DNA from: Sisyra terminalis
Lineage: Eukaryota; Arthropoda; Insecta; Neuroptera; Sisyridae
Assembly: GCA_958496175.1 (NCBI GenBank)
Contig: OY292277.1
Coordinates: 20,354,282-20,418,281 of the forward strand
Direction of reading: 5' to 3'
DNA: 64,000 nt
The notes under the pieces are model-generated. The model was not told the DNA's origin, made no database searches, and saw nothing but the letters and a program-made list of their open reading frames with translations. Shown here one piece after another: positions 22,090-34,413 of this stretch. Both the position numbers and the translations under genes were made by a program. The stretch's first letter is position 1. The number at the start of each line of letters is the position of its first letter.

Positions 22090-25000
22090 ATGTCGCACAC
22101 TTTAAATCTAGAATTTGACGCAGAAACTTTGTTATGTCAAGATAAAAAGCTTTATAATTTAGTGTTGAGTATTCATAAATGGATAAAAACCGAAAAGCTC
22201 GTCCCGAACAGTTTGACAAAAGCACAGATTATTCCATTCTTATATGTGTGTAATTTGAATGAAACATTGGCTCGCAAATGTATTAAAGAGTATTTTATTT
22301 CAAGAAACAGTGCACCTGAAATATTTACAAAACGAAATTTTTACAGTAAAGATTTCCAAAGACAATTAAAAATCACGTATGTATGATAATTATTTAATTA
22401 TTATTAATAATCCATACATAAATAATAATTTTTGATGGTCGTTCAATCAATTATGTGTTGTATATTTTCAAAATTTAATTGATACAATATAATGTCTTAA
22501 GATTATTTTTTATTATTTATATATGTTTAGTCTCAATTCTTTTAATTAATATATGAACTGAAGAATATCTTCGAATAACTTAAGAATTTCTTTATATTAA
22601 TATTATTTTTTAAATATAAAATAAAAATTATTGGTTTGCACATAAACCGTCGAATTGTGTACAATATCGGAACGTATGGCACCATGCCACATTTTAAGGT
22701 CTTTAATCTTTTAGAGGCTTTTGATACATTCGGATAATACTCTTTATAACTTTTATAAAGGACTATTTGGTTAAAACAGATATAAAGAGTAGATAAGCAA
22801 AATTATAGATTATTCGATCGTTATTTTTATTTCTTTACTGTTACAGTAAATGAATAGATAATTACCTACTTTTAATATAATCCGGAAAAGTAACTTTTTG
22901 GCGTTCACATTAATGAATAGCCTTAATGAATATGGGTTATCGGTTGGTGATTAGGCAGGAACTAGGAGACACATTGATCGAAAGAGCGTGCATGCGTACA
23001 TTGATTGGATTTAAATTTAGGACCTCAATTTCAAAAGACACATAAATTTAATTTAAAAAAAATGATACTATAATTCTACTCTCAAAAATTTTTAGCTACT
23101 ATTATTGCAAGTATATACTCTAATATCGTTATTACTTAATGCAATTATTATTGTTCAAGGTCTACACACTTTTACAGCTACATTAGCATTAAGTCGGATA
23201 AAAGGTATATCAGGTATGGTGCAACAACTTATTCTATTAAGTTGAGGAAAAAGTTTGTAATGTTTTTATCAAATATTTTTATTTAAATAAAAAGTAATAG
23301 TTATAACTATAAACTAGTGTAGAACCCATTAGGCTCCATCCTAACGGAAAGTACTACGGACAAAGATCAGCTGCTTTAAGTACAAGGAAATGCAATTTTG
23401 GTGGAGAGGAGTGAGTGAGCGAGCTCTATTGAGCGTATAAGTTCAAATATAACGCAACTTGTAATATGCATAGAATTAATGCGGATGGGGTAAGATAGAC
23501 TATTTTTCTATATATATAATATAAGATTTATCAGTTAAGCGTATCTGTTGTTTACGCTCTTCTCTCCCTGCTCGGTCTGGTATTAGGCATAGTTGAGTCG
23601 GTCTTTAAGGTCCTCTTCATTGTCGAAGGTAACTTCCCTTCTATGGTTCCATAAGGAGTGGAAAATATGGTAATCCATTGTTGCGATGTCCGGAGAATAC
23701 GGGGATAAAAAGAACCTATCGACAAGGCCAAACCATACGTCTTCACAACAACGCCAAGTTCCATGTTGTACAAGCCGTCAAAGCTGTACCCCAAGGTTTC
23801 AAATATGAGGTACTTCAGTTTCCGCCATATTCTTCGAACCGACGAATCATCCTCTTTTCCGCTCCTTGTTGAATCATGTGAAGGACCTTTGACAATGAAG
23901 ATTATCTTAAAAATTGGGTCAACAACTTTTTTGACACCAAACCGGACGATTTTTGATGGAACAGTATCAGCAAATTGGTCGAGAGGTGGAAGGAAGCCGT
24001 AAACACCAACGATGATTAGATAATTGAATACATTTATTGTTATAACTATTGATTTTTGTGTAAAGAAAAGTCTTTGATAAAAACGCTATAAACTTTCCCC
24101 CAGGTTAATATAATGTTGATCTTTATGTCTTAAGTAGAATTTTTAGAAACTTTAGTTTCTATTCCTTTATAATTGTTTTTTGGTTCTAAGTTAAAATCCT
24201 ACATTTGAGCCAATGAGTACGATTTTTCTGTTTTCTTTATATACAATAATACTCCAGTTAACAACCCTAATGTTACAATTATAAGGTATAAAGTATAAAT
24301 ATGGTATAAATATAAAGTATATAGTGTACATAAGTCGTTCATTCAACACGATCCGGAAGCATACCTCGAAGACAATGTTGTTTCAACCAAATGTTCATGA
24401 ATATAGTACTAATAGTAAAATGATGTTTATTTTAGATCCTAATAAAATTTTCCAGACTTTATACGAAGCTCAACTATATTTTTTCAAAGTGCAAATATAC
24501 ACTTTCTAAACATTCAGAGCAGAATCTCACTTTATAGAAAAAAGCAAATAACTGTTACCCTAAACATATCCTTTATGACTACAACTTACGTAAATAAAAA
24601 TAAGATTAGCCTACTGGTGGCCGAGTGGTATAGGTGGCCGCTCCAAAACTGGGAGCTTTGGGTTCGATCCTCGAGTTGAGCAATTTTCGATATTTCTCGA
24701 CTAAGGATTTTTATTAACCCTAGAGTCGCTCAAGACCTTAGTAGTCATAAAGCGACGGTAAATAACAATTAAGAAAAATAATAAGATTAAATAAACATAG
24801 TTAATCTTTAAAATATTGTCTACAAACTATTTCAACAATTGGATTAAAACTATATGTTGTCATTTTACTCGTATTTCCTTGCAACACCCAATAGCTATCT
24901 CAAATTAAATGCATAATTTATGATTCTAAAGTGTACAATTTTTATGAATTGCCTTTTTTCCAGAAATATTAATTTCCTTTGATTATAGAGAATTTGGTGC

Positions 25001-25619
25001 GAGTCCAGTCTATACCGATGAGGGATTGTTGGTGTTATTTTCCAGACCATTGAGCAAATCTTCCAGTGCCTACAATGTAGAAGTGCAATTGAAAATAAGT
25101 ATGATGCAATTGGATGCAATTGTTTATCAAAAATTACAGAAAGGAGTAATTATTGTATTTGACATGAATAAATGCATTACTATTGGTCACTTAGCTAAAA
25201 TAAGTTTAGGACCATTAGCCAAAATATGCCACTATCTGAGCAACGGACTACCATTGCGAATCGTAGCCATACATGTGATCAATACGGTTTGGTTTTTTGA
25301 TAAAATTTTGAGCATCTTCGCGAAATTCATTCCACAAGATGCATTGAAATTGGTAGTTTTTGTTATTAACTAACCAAACATTGAAAAATTATATTAAAAA
25401 AAAAAACGTTTTTATCAGTTGCATGTTCATTCACCACAGATGGATATGGAAAAGTTTTTCGAAAAGTATGTTCCTAGAAAATGTTTGCCAAGTGATTATG
25501 GAGGAGATTTGCCACCTTTTGCTGAACTGCATAAGGATTTTTGCCACACTTTGGCAAAACTACAACCTTATTTTGATGCCGAACAAAGACAGCGAGAAGA
25601 ATGTATAATTATAAAATAA
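22090..25619 (+). CDS. CRAL-TRIO domain lipid-transfer-like protein, copy B
   Basis: Paralogue of the gene just upstream. Exons 22090-22376, 24989-25352 and 25419-25619 join in phase to 283 residues; the first two exons add up to 651 coding bases in both copies, and both introns have the same phases. The start ATG at 22090 was preferred; an in-frame GTG lies nine bases earlier. Matching features: helical N-terminus (IHKWIKTEKLV, LTKAQIIPFLYVCNL), VIIVFDMNKCITIGHL, LPLRIVAIHVINTV and KCLPSDYGGDLPPFAELH. The residues have diverged a good deal between copies, so the duplication is old. Intron 1 (2.6 kb) holds a mariner relic and a SINE. Probably a soluble lipid carrier; the ligand is unknown. 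Confidence 0.88.
23690..24045 (+). pseudogene. Mariner-type transposase relic (3' part)
   Basis: One frame reads LHNNAKFHVVQAVKAVPQ and EVLQFPPYSSN, matching the mariner block that holds the second catalytic Asp (here replaced by Asn) and the PPYSPDL motif, here degenerate. Stops and frame shifts follow, with a C-terminal piece in another frame (NNFFDTKPDDF, WKEAVN). Inactive. It sits in intron 1 of CRAL-TRIO copy B. Confidence 0.75.
24608..24765 (+). repeat. tRNA-derived SINE copy
   Basis: Well-preserved plus-strand copy: GCCTACTGGTGGCCGAGTGG head, GGGTTCGATCC B box, and the AGTCATAAAGCGACGGTAAA tail. Confidence 0.8.
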
Positions 25620-25670
25620 TAAATTCACTCAATTCAATTAGAAAAAAATATATATTATTTAAAGTTTTGT

Positions 25671-25828
25671 GGCCTACTGGTGGCCGAGTGGTCAAGGTGG
25701 CCGCTCCAAAACTGGTAGATGTTGGGTTCGATTCTTGTAGCGAGCAAATTGTCAATATTTTTCGATACGGTTTTTAATTAAGCCTAAAGTCGCTAAAAAC
25801 TCGGGCAGTTATAAAGTAACGATAAACA
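25671..25828 (+). repeat. tRNA-derived SINE copy
   Basis: Plus-strand copy starting about 50 bases after the CRAL-TRIO copy B stop codon, so it may lie in its 3' UTR. Clear A box (GTGGCCGAGTGG) and B box (GGGTTCGATTC). Confidence 0.8.
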
Positions 25829-27633
25829 AAATTTTTGTTTGTTACAATTTTGGACGAAAAATATGTTTCAAATCGCTAAGTATCACTCAAAAATTTCTTC
25901 AAATTTCCAATTTTTACCATCATTTTCTTCTTCTGGTTGTCTAATTTGAATTTTCATTTCGTTATTATAATCTACGTCGTTATTTCTTTTCGACTCTAAA
26001 GCCTTAAGATCATTAAGTACTTAGAAGGCATTCATAAAATGCATTAAATGTATTTGCAGGAAAGGAAGCTAAGTGCTCTAATTTTTATAATTTTTAGTTA
26101 TACCAACGAAATTGTTTTTTCTTATTATGGAAAAAAAGGGTAATTGTTTTATTTAACTTGTGAATGACCCTTAATATATTATTTTTTATCAAAATTATTT
26201 CAATATGATCATTGAAACTTGTATTATACGGACCAGAAACTAATGCTGATTCTGAACATAAAGATATTCATTTGCTATGTATCGGATCATAAGTTATTTC
26301 AAAGTCGTGCTTAAGATTTGACTGTTAACTCGAAGAAGATTAAAAATTTATATCATTCTGTCATTTATACTGAAAGGGTTAGACAAATGCTCGAAGAAAT
26401 ACAAATTCGGTATTGTATGCTCTTCAATTTTAACAGGATAGAAATACAAAGTTATTACAAAAAACATTTTCAATATTTATCCAAGAGCGTTAGATGTTCA
26501 TTAATGTAGAATGAGTTTTTCAAATTCAATAGTTTTAAGTTCTTCGACTTGTACTAACCAAGAATGAGAAAAACTTTAAACAATAAAATGTTAGGAGAGC
26601 AAGTAGTACCATATCTATGCTAAAGTCGAAGAAATATCAAATATTCAATCAACCAAGTACCGAAAAGTTCCCAAGAATTGTCTATAGAGAAACTTTTATT
26701 CTGCAACACAATAATACAAGATTTATTTGTAAAAGAAAAATCCTGGAAAAATCAATCAATTAAGAATGGGTGATATTGCCGTAATAATTATAATCGTCCT
26801 AAGTTGTCCCATCAAATTTCTATCTATTTCAATCGCTACAGCATTTTTTAGGTGCTACAAAAGTTGAAAACTTCCATGATGTTCAAAATGTAATTTTCAT
26901 ATATTTTACTTAATAATCAATTGATGTCAAAAGGTTGATGATATTGTGGATGATTATTATCATTAATGTAAAATTAATACTTGTTTCAAAATTTTAAGTG
27001 TTAATTCAATGAAAAACGAAAGTCATTAAGAATTTTCAAATAAGTAGTTCGAAAAAATAATTTCAAATAAAACTATCTATCAGTAGATAGAAAACTGGGA
27101 AAAATTGAAACAGAAAAGTAGTTTTCATGCAGTGATATAAACATTTTCATATATACATTGTTTCTCTTCACAAAAAATGCACCCCCATAAAAATTAATTT
27201 ACAGAAATACAAAGTCTTAATTAACACATAAATATTTTTAGCAAATTAACATTAAGCCACTTATAGCTACGTTTTTAATGATTAGTTCAAGCTTATTTAG
27301 CTTTGCTAAATGTAGTGTTGACAACTTTACAGACATTGTTATTGTGATATACATAAAGGCTCTTAGTAACTAGGCTTTTTATGAAGGAAAAAAATATTTT
27401 TCTCAAATAATTTGTAGATAAATTAAAAGCTTCTCATTGCCACTGTAAAGATAGCTATTACAAGTTATTCTATAATAAAATACATATATTTTAAATAATA
27501 TAGCGATTTTAAAAAGCATTCTCATTCAAAAAAAAAAAACAAGATTGCATTTTTTGCTAAGTTTGTCCTCACGTGTTTCGTTCGGTTTATAATGTGAAAT
27601 CGGTGGAAATAAAAAAATAAAAATTTTTAAAAT

Positions 27634-27897
27634 AAGATTTTAAAAACCTCATTCCTATTCATAAAATGCATTAAAAAGGTAAAAAATAAATTTATGAACT
27701 GAATCTTCGTACCGATTGCACCATTGATATTAAGGCGATATTAGCCAATTAATGAGAATCGTAAGCTATCTGGTTGTGCATCGAAGCGAGGGGAGCGATT
27801 TTGTTTACAATTTGGTAATATGGAAAACCCCTCGCATTGATGTACCTATGTTGTCCTATGTAAAACTAATAACATAGAAGTGAGGTTTTTAAAATCT
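27634..27897. mobile_element. Small MITE
   Basis: Perfect 18-bp terminal inverted repeat AAGATTTTAAAAACCTCA / TGAGGTTTTTAAAATCTT, extending imperfectly inward. No coding capacity; family not identified. Confidence 0.65.
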
Positions 27898-28702
27898 TTT
27901 TTAAATATTTGTATTTTCTCCTTTTTAATCTTTCAAAATATTTTTAATATCAATTGTGTCAATCATTGTTTCAAATTTGAACTTCCTGATTGTTGTTATT
28001 TGTTTCAACTGTCATTTCGATTTCATTCAATTGCCAATTTTTGCCATTTATCAGTTGTGTTGGTTGTGAATATTTAACGGGCAATTTATAAGTTAATATT
28101 AACTACTTTTTGTGCCACTAAGTATATTAAACATGCTAACTCCGACAAGCACTTAAAATTAACTTACTTTTACACGTTAAATTTTAAATTATAATAGAAA
28201 TACTTGTTAGTTATTAAATTTTATGGCGGATTCATACGTTGTCATCGAAAGCGAGTAGGTATGCCAAAATTCAGCATGATAACGTGCTGGGAAATAGGTG
28301 AAAAATAAGATTTTAAGTTCCGTACCTTACAAATTAACGACAAAGTGAGGTAATAGACATGGAGTAAAAATAAGTAATAAACATTTTTTTAAGATATAAA
28401 AAAAATAAAATTTCATTCCATAAATTAAAGTGGAATACGAGTGGATGATATTGTAGATAATTCTTCATAGCCCATTCAATTTCCTTTCCATATCCTAATT
28501 CCAACATTCTTATCTTACATAACAATTAAGATTTGATTTTTTTATTTGAAGTTTATTCTTGCTTGTGTATTATTTTCCGAAAAATTTTAAAGCACGTTTG
28601 GGAAGTCATCCCCTTCGATCTACATTATGCATACATAGCTACCCTAAAAATGACCAGTTCATTTTATTCGTGAATATTTTGAAAATTTGAAATTTTGAAA
28701 TC

Positions 28703-29408
28703 TTCAATTGCATGCAACATCGATAAATAAGGGATGATTTTCGAACCAAAGGCAGTTTCGGGTTCGTAACAATATATTAAACGATAACATAGCAAGCTTT
28801 TTCGAATTCGAAATAAAAAAATTTTTGGCAAAAAAAAACCCTGGGTTACCATCGTTGATTTTTTAAGAAAATCGTCTTATTTCAAAAAAAAATTTTACGA
28901 TGCCAATCGAAAGTATATGTCCATCTGTGCATTCTGTGCAAATTTTTCCGAAAACAAAGCTCGTTTAAGGGGTGAAATGGACCGTCAAGGTGCCAAGAAG
29001 GAAACAGCAATCGGTCAAAAGTTCAATCGAATGTAACATCGTTAAATAAGGGATGATTTTGGAACAAAGGACGGTTTCCGGTTTCGTAATAATGTATTGA
29101 ACGATGATATAACAAAATATTTCAAAATCGAAACAAAAAAATTTTTGAAATTTGACGATTTTCTTGAAAAATCAACGATGGTTAACCAACGAAAAATTTT
29201 TTTTGACGAAAAATGTTTTTGTTCTGAATTCGAAAAAGCTTGCTATATTATCGTTTAATACATTGTTATGAACCCGAAATTACCTTTGGTTCAAAAATCA
29301 TCCATTATTTTACAATGCTACATGCGATTGAAGTTTAGATGGTTTGATGATTTCTTCGGGCATTTTAATGGTCGATTTCATCCCTTAAACATGGTTTGTT
29401 TTCGGAAA
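28703..29408. repeat. Three-copy inverted/direct repeat complex
   Basis: A palindrome centred near 29164 has arms of roughly 215-240 bases (about 28948-29162 and 29166-29408) that share CCGAAAACAAA and its complement at the outer ends. A further copy of part of the arm (28703-28882, with AATAAGGGATGATTTT) precedes it in the same orientation as the left arm. No coding capacity. Confidence 0.7.
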
Positions 29409-29454
29409 AACTCTTTCTTATATCTTAAAAACAAAATAATTTCTTCTAAATTTT

Positions 29455-29694
29455 GATCAGTTTTCTTTCGAACTGAAAAAAAAATTAAAGATAACATTAA
29501 ACAAAATTTTAATGAATTGATAGTTATCAGTATTCATAATTGAGGAATCAAATAATAAGTGAAAAACAATAATTTTTTAACACTTTTATCTAACGAATTC
29601 ACTTTCGGTTTCGGTCGTAGTTTCGGCTTGATGACAGTCGAAACCGAAACTAAGCCGAAACTAGGTCGAAACCAAAAGTTCGGTCTGATACTAA
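29455..29694. mobile_element. Half copy of the TAGTGTCCGACC hAT MITE
   Basis: Contains the end-proximal GTTTCGGTCGTAGTTTCGGC and GAAACCGAAACTAAGCCGAA blocks and ends GTTCGGTCTGATACTA, close to the GGTCGGACACTA end of the full copies at 39717 and 61733. The other half is missing. Confidence 0.6.
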
Positions 29695-30825
29695 CTGATA
29701 ATATTAAACGTTATCCTTTCCCAAATACAACAATGCATGTTTAGTTGCATACACAGTACATTTCGATATTTCGTATATTTATTACAAAGTAGCTTCTTCT
29801 AGACAAGGGTGTCAAAGCTTTGAACACTTTGAACTTAGGAGTCAAGATCCTTGAATCCTAGAAACATTAAAGTAAGCTTATACTCAGTGATGGTGATTAG
29901 ATTTACTATATGTTATTTTTCCCGCCAGGGGTATTTATTTGTTACGGGGTTATTGGAAAACCGCACTCGAATGAGTATTCTTACCATTCTTACTTTTTTG
30001 CAAACTATTCCATTTCTCATATCAAGACAGAAAAAACTTTTGAAAGCAAGAAATAGTATTATCCAGTATATTTAGTATTTCGGTAATTTTCAAAAAGGCT
30101 ATTGCATTTCATCGAAGAAATATTGTAATTTCAAACCTTCTTAACATTTATATACGAACTTGACTCGGATGTTTCCTAAAAAAAAGCCTCTGCTTAGCAA
30201 AAGTAGTCAAATGATTACATTTTGTTAGTAAATTTTCATATACTTTATTTTCACTACGTTCATTTTCACAATTAAGTTTTATGACTTCAAAAAATATCAA
30301 CGATTTTAATGATTTTAAAATAAACCAAGGGTAACTTTAATTGGGTATAATATTTATAAATTTTATTGCTGTTATACAATTCTATTTATTCAGTTTATTA
30401 TTCCATATAATGCAAAATTCATTTTGAATGTATTTCGCAATTAAAAATTTATAATTTTATGTTTTTGGATTAATAAATTGCATAAAAAACATTGAAAAGC
30501 ATAACAATGATAAAAATTTTAATTTATTTCATAGGTCGATAAAACAGAAATGTATATTATTACACAATAGACATTATCGAATTGAAAAGAATAAGCAGCA
30601 TAAGCAGACGAAATACCGGTGTAGCTGGCGGACATTTATCACCTAATACGTCGATTCTTGCTATTTGTCCACTTGTTCCAATAGGAATTTATTTATTTTT
30701 TAAAAAATCAGTATTTAACAAATCGCTTGGTGTGAATAGTAAACAGAAAAAGGTAGCCAGACGTATAACAACCGGCTTGTTTGGTGTGTTGCTTTTTTCA
30801 TACATAACGACCGAAAATTGGAAAA

Positions 30826-32043
30826 ATGTACACGTATCAATTCATTTTCCTTGTACTACAAATAGTGCTTTTCACCCAAATCAAATATGGGTGGAGCAGT
30901 GGCAGTGTTTCATTAAATGAATTCACTTTTGATAAAGTAGTTCGCAAGTTTCCAGCGACTTTAGTCAAATTCGATGTACCATTTCCCTACGGCGACAAAC
31001 AAGAATTATTCAAAAAATTATCCGAAGAAACCAGCAAAAACGATAACTTGTTGCTCGCCGAAATCGGCGTCAAAGACTATGGCGACAACGAAAATGAGAA
31101 TTTGGCCAAAAAATTCAATATAAAGAAAGAAGATTTCCCTGTGCTAAAATTGTTCGTGAAGGGCCAAAGTGAACCAATCGATTTTCCAAACTCGAGAGCA
31201 TACACTTTGGAAAATATAAAAACGTTCATTCGGGAAAAGACTAACATTTACATTGGACTGCCAGGATGTATGGAGAAATTTGATAAGTTGGCCGATTCCT
31301 TTATTAAAGAGAAAGACAAGAGACAAAGTATTATTAAAGCAGTCGAAAAAGAGTTAACAGAAATAAACGAGGAGGTATATATTTTAAAATAAAACTAATC
31401 TTAATTATTTTACAAATTTTTCAAGCGACATTTACTTCACTGTAAATATCAAAATGGGCTCAAGCCCCTTTTCGAACAATCAAATCTGGGAACGTTGCAT
31501 TTTCTACATTTTTTTTTCGCAATTTTTTTGTTAATTAAATTTCATTAGGATATACATTTTTTTGTGGCTAAATTTTCATTATGGCCCGATTTATTCGCGA
31601 ATTAAGTTAAAAACAAAATCGAAAATTGCCAGATTTGACTGATCTAAAAGGGGCTTGAACCAAAATATGTATGCCACTTACGCATTTCGATTACCAATCT
31701 TCAGAACTGTTCTCACCAAAAACATCGGCTTAAGTCCCTTTTAGAACAGTCCAATCTAGCGACGTTGTATTTTCTACTTTGTTTTTCTAAAAATCTAACC
31801 ATTTTTTTTCAACCTAAGAATATTTAATAAGCTTTTTTTTTCTTTTAGAAAAGGAGAAAAGGCAAGGTGTATTTGACCGTAATGAAAAAAGTAGTCGACA
31901 GTGGAGATGAGTTTATTAACAAGGAAATGAAAAGACTCGAAAAATTGTTGCAAGAAAAGATTTCGCCAAAGAAGAAAACCGAGCTGACCGAAAGACACAA
32001 TGTGCTTCTGTCGTTTAGACCACCTACCAAAGACGAACTCTAA
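30826..32043 (+). CDS. wbl: Windbeutel / ERp29-like ER chaperone
   Basis: ER-lumen protein of the ERp29 family; in Drosophila windbeutel is needed for export of Pipe and thus dorsoventral patterning. Exons 30826-31374 and 31849-32043 join in phase to 247 residues. An N-terminal hydrophobic signal peptide (MYTYQFIFLVLQIVLF) is followed by a thioredoxin-like domain with no CxxC (VKFDVPFPYGDKQELF, DFPVLKLF), as expected for a redox-inactive member. The helical C-terminal ERp29 domain includes FIKEKDKRQSIIKAVEKEL and the lysine-rich second-exon part. The protein ends KDEL, an ER retrieval signal. The intron contains one and a half foldback MITEs. Convergent with Ranbp1, about 450 bases apart. Confidence 0.93.
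31453..31668. mobile_element. Foldback MITE (copy D) in windbeutel intron
   Basis: Ends GGGCTCAAGCCCCTTTTCGA and CTAAAAGGGGCTTGAACC are inverted, followed inward by AATCTGGGAACGTTGCA and its complement-like partner. Confidence 0.75.
31724..31785. mobile_element. Half foldback MITE (copy E)
   Basis: Only one end of the family: GGCTTAAGTCCCTTTTAGAA followed by CCAATCTAGCGACGTTG and TTTCTACTTTGTTTTT. It stops about 60 bases before the second windbeutel exon, so it may supply part of the pyrimidine-rich acceptor region. Confidence 0.65.
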
Positions 32044-32154
32044 GCCATCTTAGGGGGACTGAGAATTTAATATATTATGTTATAGATTTCTTCCTTTTAT
32101 ATTTGATTTACATATTTAAACATTTTGTAACATTCCATTTATGACTTACGATAA

Positions 32155-32160
32155 AATAAA
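32155..32160 (+). terminator. Likely windbeutel polyadenylation signal
   Basis: AATAAA about 110 bases after the windbeutel stop codon. Confidence 0.5.
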
Positions 32161-32496
32161 AATTGTTATAATTTTCTTTTATAGTTTTTTTTTTATTAGT
32201 ACGAAAAATATCTTCTCCTAGCTACATTCCTTTGTAATGGATATAAAAATATTTGGTATTAATTTAATATTAAAGTAGATTTTTTTTTATGAAAAAAGCA
32301 CCGTAAAATATTTATAATTAATCGGTTTAGAAGACAAGTGGTCCAATTGGAAGATTTTGTCGTGGAAGTAAAAATATTTTAAAAAAATCAAATCAAGGAG
32401 AAGATATGAAATTTATTGTGGATGGGAATGTGTATAGTTTTTCTTTAAATAGCTGTAAAATAAAGTTGTATAAAATATTGTGATATTTTGGGGCTT

Positions 32497-33351
32497 TTAT
32501 TTAACGTCTAAGCTAGCTATTTTTTCGATGACATCGCTGGTTATTTTTTCGGTGACATCGCTGGCTATTTTTCCGGTGACATCGCTGGCAATATCACCGC
32601 TTTCATTATGCTTTTCTATTGTTTCGTGGGATGTGTCATTGTCGGTGGTATTGGGAATTTCTGGTTCCGAGTCACTGGAATGTGATTCAGTGGTTGAATC
32701 GTTCGCTTTATTATTTTTGTACAGATCACATTTTTCCGTTACTATTTTTTGGGCTTCCTCGAACTTATTTTTCCACTGATTGGCGATGTCGGCATTGGCA
32801 AAACGAATTGCTAAACATTCGGATTTCAGTGTTTCGTCGGCAAAGTCTGCCGCAGCTGTCCATACCCAGGCTCGGTCCGAGCCATGGCTTGCCTTCAAAG
32901 ACATCCATGGTGTAATAAAATGATTTGCACATATTTTAAACGTTTTATCTCGTCGCATTACAATTCGACAAGTGTTGGTCTCAGTGTGACGTAAAATTTT
33001 TACTACTCCTGTACCCCTTTCCTAAAAAAATGAATTCTTCATTTTCTTAACCAATTATTTGTAAATATTAATTTTATGGTTACCTTCCACTGTGATGCTT
33101 CCGTATCAGTTGTGTCGAATCGAAATAATTTGGCACGTAACTTAATCAATTCCTCTTCATTTTCTTCATTTGTCGAAACTTCGATTTCTGGCAAGGAAAT
33201 TACAGGTTCAAAATGTACATCAGGCTCTTCTTCGTTATTAACGGATATCTTCAATTCCGGTTCGCCACTTCCCTGATATTTCAAATTGAATTACGAAAAA
33301 AATATAAACATACGCAAAAGTAAAATAAAAACAACTTACATTTGAAGCCAT
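32497..33351 (-). CDS. Ranbp1: Ran-binding protein 1
   Basis: Cytosolic co-activator of RanGAP that releases RanGTP from export complexes. Minus-strand exons 33351-33340, 33272-33084 and 33021-32497 join in phase to 241 residues, starting MASNGSGEPEL. The Ran-binding domain is nearly complete and typical: [63 protein letters not shown] and [18 protein letters not shown]. The acidic N-terminal lead ([18 protein letters not shown]) is also family-like. The C-terminus differs: a Ser/Asp/Glu stretch followed by three nine-residue repeats of the form ASDVTxKI (about 32515-32605). Convergent with windbeutel. Confidence 0.94.
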
Positions 33352-33902
33352 TACTTTAAACATTAATAAATTACAGAGTAATTAATAGAATAAATATATT
33401 CAACGTGTTTATCGTTTTGTATTTTACGAAACAAAAGATTCTCCAACTTCTACGCAGATTATTTCGTTACTTTTTAATACCAACTTAACGATGAAATGCT
33501 GTAAATTTGGAAATAAAAATTATGATCAAAAGGGGTGAAATTGTTTGAAAATTTAGTTGAGATGACAATATTACTATTCAATTTTTCATTTGCTATTGTT
33601 TTTTATAAATTTAATTACATAATTTGGATACTTTAAATTTGTATTTAAACCTTTTTTAATGGCAAGCTCTGGTACCGCCATTTTTAAATATTTGAATGAA
33701 GATTTAAATTGAATTTTTGAGATTTCTTTAAACCCTTTAATCGCATTAAAAAAATAAACAAATAGATGTAAAAAAATAAATCCAAAATATTATTTGCTTA
33801 GTATATTCGTTGAATTTTAAAAGTTTTTTTCATTTACGTTTTTCTATCTCATTATTTTTCTTTACAAAAAGAACATGATTATTTTATTGATTATTACAAT
33901 TA

Positions 33903-33998
33903 TTACCGTCGCTTTATAACTTCTAAGATATTTAGCGACTCTATTATTAATAATACTCCGTAAATCGAGAATTAATAGTGAACTTGCTCCCCACAAAA
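33903..33998 (-). repeat. tRNA-derived SINE, truncated to the body
   Basis: Only the tail and body remain (TACCGTCGCTTTATAACTTC, GTAAATCGAGAA); the tRNA head is missing. Confidence 0.6.
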
Positions 33999-34413
33999 TG
34001 TGAATATAAGCATAGATAATACTTTGTAGCCCCGCGTCGCTGAAAACACATCTGTAGTCCTGTAAAAAAAGGCATTTCGAAAGTATTACATTTAAAATGC
34101 CTTTAATAACTAAAGTACTTTTAATATTTTTTTTTAAATTAAACTCCTACTATTTCAAAACGGCGGAGATTCAACTAAACTATTCAATAAACGTTAAGAA
34201 ATCATGAGATAGAGATATATGTTATCTTTGTTATACTCTATCATGAGTTTCCATCTTTAAACGCGGAGCTAGGTGGAGGTATTAATGGCGGCAAAATACA
34301 AATTCAATTAGCATCCATTTTATGTATTGAAAATTCACAAAGTGTACACGTTCTGTTGAAATATTATATAAAAGATAGCTCCCTTTTCCCTTTTAGGTAG
34401 TCTCTTATAAGTC

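Larger units (their letters stand above)
25620..30825. other. Gene-free, repeat-rich intergenic region
   Basis: No supported gene. Contains a SINE (25671-25828), a small terminal-inverted-repeat element (27634-27897), a dispersed repeat at 27956-28085 that recurs at 58131-58262 (shared CATTCAATTGCCAATTTTT), a palindromic repeat complex (28703-29408), and a half hAT MITE (29455-29694). An open frame at 30582-30920 overlaps the windbeutel start in another frame. Confidence 0.6.

Noticed and set aside
23552..23794. Minus-strand open frame near the mariner relic
   Set aside because: The plus strand over the same bases reads as mariner transposase, so this is an antisense shadow.
24608..24680. 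tRNA-like segment with A and B boxes
   Set aside because: The same head recurs nine times joined to a common body, the anticodon region does not fold into a clean tRNA, and flanks differ. It is a SINE head, not a tRNA gene.
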